From assembly GCA_002386465.1 (NCBI GenBank), contig DGIT01000121.1, positions 3,640-24,010 of the forward strand: a stretch of 20,371 bases of DNA, read 5' to 3'. A program made the position numbers and the translations under genes. The DNA comes from Burkholderiales bacterium UBA4615. Its GTDB lineage: Bacteria > Pseudomonadota > Gammaproteobacteria > Burkholderiales > Burkholderiaceae_E. Below the pieces are notes generated by a model. It was given only the letters and a program-made list of their open reading frames with translations, was not told the origin of the DNA and searched no databases. This document shows, one piece after another, positions 15,721 to 20,371 of the stretch; the stretch's first letter is position 1; every line of letters begins with the position of its first letter.

Positions 15721-17802
15721 TCAAGCAGCTTTGTCGGCAGGAAACGGGACGACATTGCCGCCGCCAGCGCCGAAAAGACGCTCCTTGAATCGGGACAGTT
15801 GATCGCGCACCTGCGCAGCTTTCTCGAACTCCAGATTGCGCGCGTGGTCGAGCATCAGTTTCTCCAGGCGCTTGAGTTCGCGAGCCGCGCCTTTTTCACC
15901 CAGCGACTCGTACTCGACCATCGCCTCGGCTGCTTTCAATTCCTTCTTATCTTGCGAAGGGTCATAGACCCCATCGATCATTTCGCGTACCTGCTTGACC
16001 ACGCCACGCGGCACGATCCCGTTCGCCGAATTGAATTCAAGCTGGCGAGCACGGCGCCGATCGGTTTCACCCATGGCACGCCGGATGGACTCGGTGACGA
16101 CATCGGCATAGAGAATGGCTGAGCCGTGGAGGTTGCGCGCCGCACGTCCAATGGTTTGGATCAGACTGCGCTCAGAGCGCAGGAAACCTTCCTTGTCGGC
16201 ATCAAGAATGGCCACCAAAGAGACCTCCGGGATATCGAGCCCTTCTCGGAGCAGGTTGATGCCCACCAGAACATCGAACACCCCCAAGCGCAGGTCGCGG
16301 ATAATTTCGACCCTCTCTACAGTATCGATGTCAGAGTGCAGATACCGCACCTTTACCCCATGCTCGGTCAGGTAATCGGTGAGGTCCTCAGCCATGCGCT
16401 TGGTGAGCGTCGTGACCAGCACGCGCTCGCCTACCGCGACCCGAACATGAATTTCCGACAGGACATCGTCGACCTGAGTGCCCGCCGGCCGAATCGTGAC
16501 CACCGGATCAACCAGACCGGTCGGGCGAGCGACTTGCTCAACGACCTGCCCGCTGTGCTTTGACTCGTAATCAGCCGGGGTGGCCGACACGAAGATGCAC
16601 TGACGTAACTTGCCCTCGAATTCATCGAACTTGAGCGGGCGATTGTCCAGGGCTGAGGGCAGCCTGAACCCGTAATTGACCAGGGTTTCCTTGCGGGCGC
16701 GGTCTCCGCGATACATCCCGCCCAACTGCCCGATCGAAACATGCGACTCGTCGATGACAAACAGGGCATCGTCGGGCAGATAGTCGACCAGAGTCGGAGG
16801 CGGCTCCCCGGGAGCAGCACCCGACAGATGCCGGGTGTAGTTCTCAATGCCTTTGCAAAAGCCGAGTTCCGAGAGCATCTCGAGGTCAAAGCGCGTGCGC
16901 TGCTCAAGACGCTGTGCTTCCACCAGCTTGCCCGACTCACGGAAAAACTCGAGTCGTTCGGACAACTCCTGCTTGATGGTCTCGACCGCTCGCAGCACGG
17001 TTGCACGCGGCGTGACGTAGTGGGAAGAGGGATAGACCGTGAAGCGCGGAATTTTCTGTCGTACTTTGCCGGTCAGCGGATCGAACAGCTGGATGGCCTC
17101 GACCTGATCGTCGAACAATTCGATGCGCACCGCGAGTTCGGCATGTTCCGCCGGGAAAACATCGATCGTGTCTCCGCGCACACGAAAGGTGCCGCGCGCG
17201 AATTCGGTCTCGTTGCGCTTGTATTGCATGGCCACCAGACGCTGCAGAATGTCGCGCTGCGACATCCGGTCATTGACCCGCAGTGTCATGACCATGGCGT
17301 GGTAGTCGCCCGGGTTGCCGATACCGTAAATGCAGGACACCGTGGCGACGATCACCACGTCGCGCCGCTCTAGCAATGACTTGGTCGCCGACAAGCGCAT
17401 CTGCTCGATGTGCTCGTTAATGGAAGAATCTTTTTCGATGTACAGATCGCGCTGAGGAACGTACGCCTCGGGCTGGTAATAGTCGTAGTACGAAACGAAG
17501 TACTCGATCGCGTTATTTGGAAAAAACTCCCGCATTTCGGCATAAAGCTGCGCGGCAAGCGTCTTGTTGGGCGCAAGCACCAGAGCGGGCCGACCGCTGC
17601 GCGCGATCACGTTGGCCATGGTGTAAGTCTTGCCCGATCCGGTCACGCCGAGCAGCGTCTGGAATGACAGGCCATCAGCCAGCCCCTCGAGCAGACGCTC
17701 AATCGCCTCCGGCTGATCACCAGCCGGCGGAAACGGCTGGTGCAGCTGGAACGGGCTGCCTGGAAAAGACAGCGTTTGGGGGGCAGGTTGAGGGCTGTTC
17801 AT
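15721..17802 (-). CDS. uvrB: Excinuclease ABC subunit B (UvrB)
   Basis: Helicase-like damage-verification subunit of nucleotide excision repair. It receives damaged DNA from UvrA and recruits UvrC. The 693-residue protein has Walker A GVTGSGKT at about 52-59. The damage-probing beta-hairpin region is YYDYYQPEAYVPQRD. The DESH box is in FVIDESHVSIGQLGG, and helicase motifs V and VI are in GINLLREGLDIPEVSLV and QTIGRAARN. The C-terminal UVR domain that contacts UvrC (about 645-680, LEFEKAAQVRDQL) is intact. It diverges from the aminotransferase gene. I see no CTGT-N8-ACAG LexA box in the spacer, unlike the SOS-controlled E. coli gene. Confidence 0.97.
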   Translation of the reverse strand: MNSPQPAPQTLSFPGSPFQLHQPFPPAGDQPEAIERLLEGLADGLSFQTLLGVTGSGKTYTMANVIARSGRPALVLAPNKTLAAQLYAEMREFFPNNAIEYFVSYYDYYQPEAYVPQRDLYIEKDSSINEHIEQMRLSATKSLLERRDVVIVATVSCIYGIGNPGDYHAMVMTLRVNDRMSQRDILQRLVAMQYKRNETEFARGTFRVRGDTIDVFPAEHAELAVRIELFDDQVEAIQLFDPLTGKVRQKIPRFTVYPSSHYVTPRATVLRAVETIKQELSERLEFFRESGKLVEAQRLEQRTRFDLEMLSELGFCKGIENYTRHLSGAAPGEPPPTLVDYLPDDALFVIDESHVSIGQLGGMYRGDRARKETLVNYGFRLPSALDNRPLKFDEFEGKLRQCIFVSATPADYESKHSGQVVEQVARPTGLVDPVVTIRPAGTQVDDVLSEIHVRVAVGERVLVTTLTKRMAEDLTDYLTEHGVKVRYLHSDIDTVERVEIIRDLRLGVFDVLVGINLLREGLDIPEVSLVAILDADKEGFLRSERSLIQTIGRAARNLHGSAILYADVVTESIRRAMGETDRRRARQLEFNSANGIVPRGVVKQVREMIDGVYDPSQDKKELKAAEAMVEYESLGEKGAARELKRLEKLMLDHARNLEFEKAAQVRDQLSRFKERLFGAGGGNVVPFPADKAA

Positions 17803-17902
17803 CGGGATTTCAGGCGCGGGCTGCGTGTTAAACTTCGCAGCGCAGCATTGCTACCGCGCAGACATCGATTATCGCTCGGACGCTGCGGAAAAGCCAGCAT
17901 TC

Positions 17903-17919
17903 TGCCTATTTAATAGGCA
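17903..17919. promoter_or_regulatory. Perfect 17-base palindrome in the uvrB-aminotransferase spacer (candidate operator)
   Basis: TGCCTATT and AATAGGCA are perfect 8-base arms around a central T. It lies 101 bases upstream of uvrB and 61 bases upstream of the aminotransferase ATG. A second, shorter repeat, TTTGAA-TT-TTCAAA, lies at 17959-17972 just before the aminotransferase start. Either could bind a dimeric regulator. The regulator is unknown and the call rests on symmetry and position only. Confidence 0.45.
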
Positions 17920-17980
17920 CACCTGCGAACCTCCCGGGCAGGTAAAATCCAGCAATCCTTTGAATTTTCAAAATATTACA

Positions 17981-19189
17981 ATGGCTTCTTCGACGTTTTC
18001 CGCGCTCCCTATGGCTGCTCGAGATCCAATTCTTGGACTCAATGAGGCCTTTGGAGCCGACGCGCGCACGCAAAAGGTCAACCTTGGCGTAGGGGTCTAT
18101 TGCGACGACAACGGCAAGATCCCGCTGCTTGAAGCCGTACGCCAGGCCGAAGCCAGCCGCACCGCATCCTTACCGGCACGTGGGTACCTGCCAATCGACG
18201 GTTTGGCTGCGTACAACCTCGCAGTCCAAACCCTACTGTTCGGAAAGTCGTCCCCACTGATCTCAGGCCAGCGGGTAGCCACCGTGCAGGCGCTGGGTGG
18301 CACGGGCGCGCTCAAGGTCGGCGCCGACCTGTTGAAGCGCTTCGTACCGGAAGCCCAGGTCTGGATCAGCGATCCCAGTTGGGAAAATCATCAGGCGCTG
18401 TTTGAAAGCGCTGGTTTCACTGTCAACAAATACCCCTACTACGACCCGCAGAGCCATGGCGTTCGCGCGGACGCAATGCTCCAGACGCTGCGCGGATTGC
18501 CCGCGCGTTCCATCGTCGTGCTGCACGCCTGCTGTCACAATCCCACGGGCGTCGATCTCAGCACTGACCAGTGGTCTCAGGTGGTGAAAGCCTGCGTCGA
18601 GGGTCAACTCATCCCATTCCTTGACATTGCCTATCAGGGCTTTGGTGATGGCATTGATGCCGATGCTTTTGCCGTGCGGATGTTCGCCGAAGCGGGCATC
18701 GACCTTCTGGTTTCGAGCTCATTCTCGAAGTCATTCTCGCTCTATGGGGAGCGGGTTGGTGCGCTGTCCGTGGTCGCCCAGGACAAGGACGAAGCCGCTC
18801 GCATCCTGAGTCAACTCAAGCGTGTGGTACGCACCAACTATTCCAATCCGCCGACGCATGGTGGCGCGGTGGTCACCACCGTCTTGAACTCACCTGAATT
18901 GCGCGCGCTCTGGGAGCAGGAGCTCTCCGGCATGCGCGATCGTATTCGTGCCATGCGTACTGGCCTGGTCGAGCGCCTGGCAAAGCTTGGTGTCAAGCGA
19001 GACTTCAGCTTCGTAGCCCGGCAGCGAGGGATGTTCTCGTATTCGGGGCTGACCAGCGCTCAGGTCGACCGACTGCGCGAGGAGTTCGGCATTTATGCGG
19101 TGTCCACAGGCCGCATTTGTCTGGCGGCCCTGAACACACGGAACATTGATGCGGTTGCCCAGGCGATCGCCAAGGTCATCGAATCCTGA
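17981..19189 (+). CDS. Class I aromatic-amino-acid/aspartate aminotransferase
   Basis: PLP-dependent transaminase of the aspartate/tyrosine aminotransferase family (AspC/TyrB type Ia), 402 residues. It moves amino groups between aspartate, tyrosine or phenylalanine and 2-oxoglutarate. The PLP-binding lysine is Lys250 in SSSFSKSFSLYGERVGAL. Asn187 is in CCHNPTGVDLS. The substrate-carboxylate arginine is in the C-terminal TGRICLAALN. The start MASSTFSALPMAARDPILGL at 17981 is family-like, while the open frame upstream to 17825 covers the promoter spacer. No good Shine-Dalgarno precedes the ATG. AspC and TyrB cannot be told apart by eye, so no symbol is given. It ends 9 bases from the stop of the convergent SDR gene. 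Confidence 0.93.
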   Translation: MASSTFSALPMAARDPILGLNEAFGADARTQKVNLGVGVYCDDNGKIPLLEAVRQAEASRTASLPARGYLPIDGLAAYNLAVQTLLFGKSSPLISGQRVATVQALGGTGALKVGADLLKRFVPEAQVWISDPSWENHQALFESAGFTVNKYPYYDPQSHGVRADAMLQTLRGLPARSIVVLHACCHNPTGVDLSTDQWSQVVKACVEGQLIPFLDIAYQGFGDGIDADAFAVRMFAEAGIDLLVSSSFSKSFSLYGERVGALSVVAQDKDEAARILSQLKRVVRTNYSNPPTHGGAVVTTVLNSPELRALWEQELSGMRDRIRAMRTGLVERLAKLGVKRDFSFVARQRGMFSYSGLTSAQVDRLREEFGIYAVSTGRICLAALNTRNIDAVAQAIAKVIES

Positions 19190-19198
19190 GCGACCGGG

Positions 19199-19957
19199 TC
19201 ACCCCCGGCCGATGAAGGGCATTTTTGTGGCCATCACGGTCACGAACTGAACATTCGCATCCAGCGGCAGGCTGGCCATGAACGAGATGGTCTTGCCCAC
19301 ATTGTCCACATCCATCACCGGTTCCGGGCGGATCGATCCGTCCGGCTGCGGCACACCATTGAGCATGCGCCCGGTCATGGGCGTATGGGCGTTGCCGATA
19401 TCAATCTGACCGCACGCGATATCGTACTTTCGGCCATCAAGAGAGGTGGCTTTGGTGAGCCCGGTGATCGCGTGCTTCGTCGAGGTATAGGGCGCGGAAT
19501 TCGGGCGCGGCGCATGCGCTGAAATCGAGCCATTGTTGATGATCCGGCCGCCCCGAGGCGTCTGGTTCTTCATGATCCTGAAGGCATGCTGGGTGCACAG
19601 GAAGGGGCCGGTCAGATTCGTGTCGACGGCCGCTTTCCATTGCTCGTAGGTCAGGTCCTCGAGATTGATTGGCGGCGCGCCAATACCGGCGTTGTTGAAG
19701 AGCACGTCCAGCCGACCGAACGCTTCCATCGTGCGATCAAAGAGGGCCGCCACCGATGCCGGATCGGTCACATCGGTCCTGACAGCCAGCGCTCTGCCCG
19801 GCTGCGCGCCCGAGTCCGCGATCACCTGATCCAGCATGTCCTGCCGACGCCCGGCCAGCACGACGCGGTAACCGTCCGCCAGGAGCGTCAGCGCTGCCGC
19901 TCGTCCTATCCCTGTGCCAGCGCCGGTTACAAGCGCTACCTTGTCGCGTGAATTCAT
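19199..19957 (-). CDS. Short-chain dehydrogenase/reductase (SDR) family oxidoreductase
   Basis: NAD(P)-dependent classical SDR of 252 residues. The Rossmann cofactor motif TGAGTGIG is at 11-18 and the structural NNAG at 88-91. The catalytic tetrad is Asn114, Ser144, Tyr157 and Lys161 (PYTSTKHA). Arginines after strand 2 (AGRRQD) suggest NADP preference, as inference. The segment after the active site (SLDGRKYDIACGQIDIGNAHTPM, split here over 172-194) is unusual enough that I cannot name a substrate. A clear ribosome binding site GGAG lies just before the ATG. The start overlaps, as ATGA, the stop of a decayed transposase fragment, so the upstream context of this gene has been remodelled. It is convergent with the aminotransferase gene, with no separate terminator visible. 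Confidence 0.92.
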   Translation of the reverse strand: MNSRDKVALVTGAGTGIGRAAALTLLADGYRVVLAGRRQDMLDQVIADSGAQPGRALAVRTDVTDPASVAALFDRTMEAFGRLDVLFNNAGIGAPPINLEDLTYEQWKAAVDTNLTGPFLCTQHAFRIMKNQTPRGGRIINNGSISAHAPRPNSAPYTSTKHAITGLTKATSLDGRKYDIACGQIDIGNAHTPMTGRMLNGVPQPDGSIRPEPVMDVDNVGKTISFMASLPLDANVQFVTVMATKMPFIGRG

Positions 19958-20166
19958 GGGCTCTCCTGCGTTTGAGGGCCGGATGGTAGCGCGTTCTCCA
20001 TGCCGCGCTTGCCATCGCCCACCCAGTTCTCGATCTCCGAAGGCGGCAGGTCGTATGCCCTGCTCGCCTAGGCCACCGTCGTCTTGCCTTGGATGATCTC
20101 CAGCACCAAAGCACTCTTGCGCTTGGCCGTCCAGCGCTTGATCTGCTCGTCCATCAATTCACTCAT
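19954..20166 (-). pseudogene. Remnant of an IS3-type transposase orfA (N-terminus, amber codon, truncated)
   Basis: From an ATG at 20166 the minus strand reads MSELMDEQIKRWTAKRKSAL, then VLEIIQGKTTVA, an in-frame TAG, and ASRAYDLPPSEIENWVGDGK followed by RGMENAL. This is the helix-turn-helix start of IS3-family orfA transposases as I recall them, which carry TTVAEASR here. A single G-to-T change of GAG would give the TAG. After MENAL the similarity ends and the frame runs out at the TGA that overlaps the SDR start. The rest of the element is missing. It is therefore a fragment, probably left by a deletion that joined it to the SDR gene. It is not expected to make active protein. Confidence 0.8.
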
Positions 20167-20192
20167 GTGCCCTTCCTTTTTTGAAGATAGCA

Positions 20193-20208
20193 CCTGGGCA
20201 GGTTTTCA
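20193..20208 (-). repeat. Possible left end of the decayed insertion sequence
   Basis: On the minus strand TGAAAACCTGCCCAGG lies 26 bases before the orfA start codon, where the terminal inverted repeat of an IS3-type element would be expected. It resembles, with gaps, the sequence TGAACCGCCCCGGG at 20350 on the other strand. The true tip could instead be TGACCCAG a few bases further out. No right end is left to compare. Confidence 0.35.
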
Positions 20209-20253
20209 CTGGGTCATTACACGGAGGCGTATCACCCAAAAATAGGAGGAAGG

Positions 20254-20352
20254 ATGAAACTGCGTGATAAGCAGAGGCGTTCTATTCAGGCCGTGGCCGA
20301 CGAGATCAAGGCATTCAAAACGTCGGAGCATGTAACCAAAATTCTGAGCTGA
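20254..20352 (+). CDS. Small ORF of 32 codons with a strong ribosome binding site, possibly a truncated gene
   Basis: A near-perfect Shine-Dalgarno (AGGAGGAAGG) directly precedes an ATG at 20254. The product begins MKLRDKQRRSIQAVADEIKA and ends TSEHVTKILS, a basic, mostly helical peptide. I do not recognise it. Its stop codon at 20350-20352 is also the first three bases of a sequence resembling an IS tip (TGAACCGCCCCGGG). The frame may therefore be the N-terminus of a longer gene cut by an insertion. It lies just outside the transposase remnant on the opposite strand. Whether it is a real short gene, a broken one or part of an IS cannot be decided inside the window. Confidence 0.45.
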   Translation: MKLRDKQRRSIQAVADEIKAFKTSEHVTKILS

Positions 20353-20371
20353 ACCGCCCCGGGTATCGAGG
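20350..20371 (+). mobile_element. Possible tip of an insertion sequence continuing beyond the window
   Basis: TGAACCGCCCCGGGTATCGA begins with TG and looks, from memory, like the left terminal inverted repeat of some IS3-family elements. It sits next to a transposase remnant and at the end of a small ORF. Only 22 bases are visible, so the call is tentative. Confidence 0.35.

Noticed and set aside
17803..17980. SOS/LexA box for uvrB
   Set aside because: No CTGT-N8-ACAG match was found on reading the spacer on either strand.
19194..19208. CCGGG-TCACC-CCCGG hairpin between the aminotransferase and SDR genes as a bidirectional terminator
   Set aside because: Only five base pairs, overlaps the SDR stop codon and has no T-tract on either side.

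Overview
The window is a GC-rich, gene-dense stretch of bacterial chromosome. It is most likely from a betaproteobacterium of the order Burkholderiales. The reasons are an intact isc operon in the order iscR-iscS-iscU-iscA-hscB-hscA-fdx-iscX, an RpfE-type protein coupled to recJ and followed by prfB and lysS, and uvrB divergent from an aromatic/aspartate aminotransferase. The family assignment below that level is inference. No rRNA, tRNA or CRISPR array was seen.

Left part (1-2177, minus strand): lipoprotein-releasing ABC transporter genes (permease lolC/E type, then ATPase lolD, overlapping by 8 bases), followed by the N-terminus of a TatD-family metal-dependent hydrolase cut by the window edge. 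Only one permease gene is visible next to lolD. After a 307-base divergent spacer comes a plus-strand run: an RpfE-type protein coupled to recJ (ATGA overlap), prfB with an intact programmed +1 frameshift site, and lysS.

Middle (8142-15661, minus strand): a long iron-sulfur gene block. Upstream lie a low-molecular-weight phosphotyrosine phosphatase gene and a perfect 25-base palindrome. Next is the iscR promoter region, which carries a recognisable IscR type-1 binding site, then the whole isc operon. The operon does not stop at iscX: two more genes follow with gaps of only 6 and 7 bases. They encode an SbtA-family sodium-dependent bicarbonate permease and a small PII-like protein resembling SbtB. 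This apparent appending of a bicarbonate transporter and its regulator to the Fe-S operon is the most interesting arrangement in the window.

Right part: uvrB (minus) and a class I aromatic/aspartate aminotransferase (plus) diverge from a spacer containing a perfect 17-base palindrome. An SDR oxidoreductase lies tail-to-tail with the aminotransferase. Its 5' leader is the decayed start of an IS3-type transposase orfA with an amber codon. The last ~180 bases hold a 32-codon ORF with a strong ribosome binding site, whose stop codon coincides with what looks like the tip of another insertion sequence running off the window.
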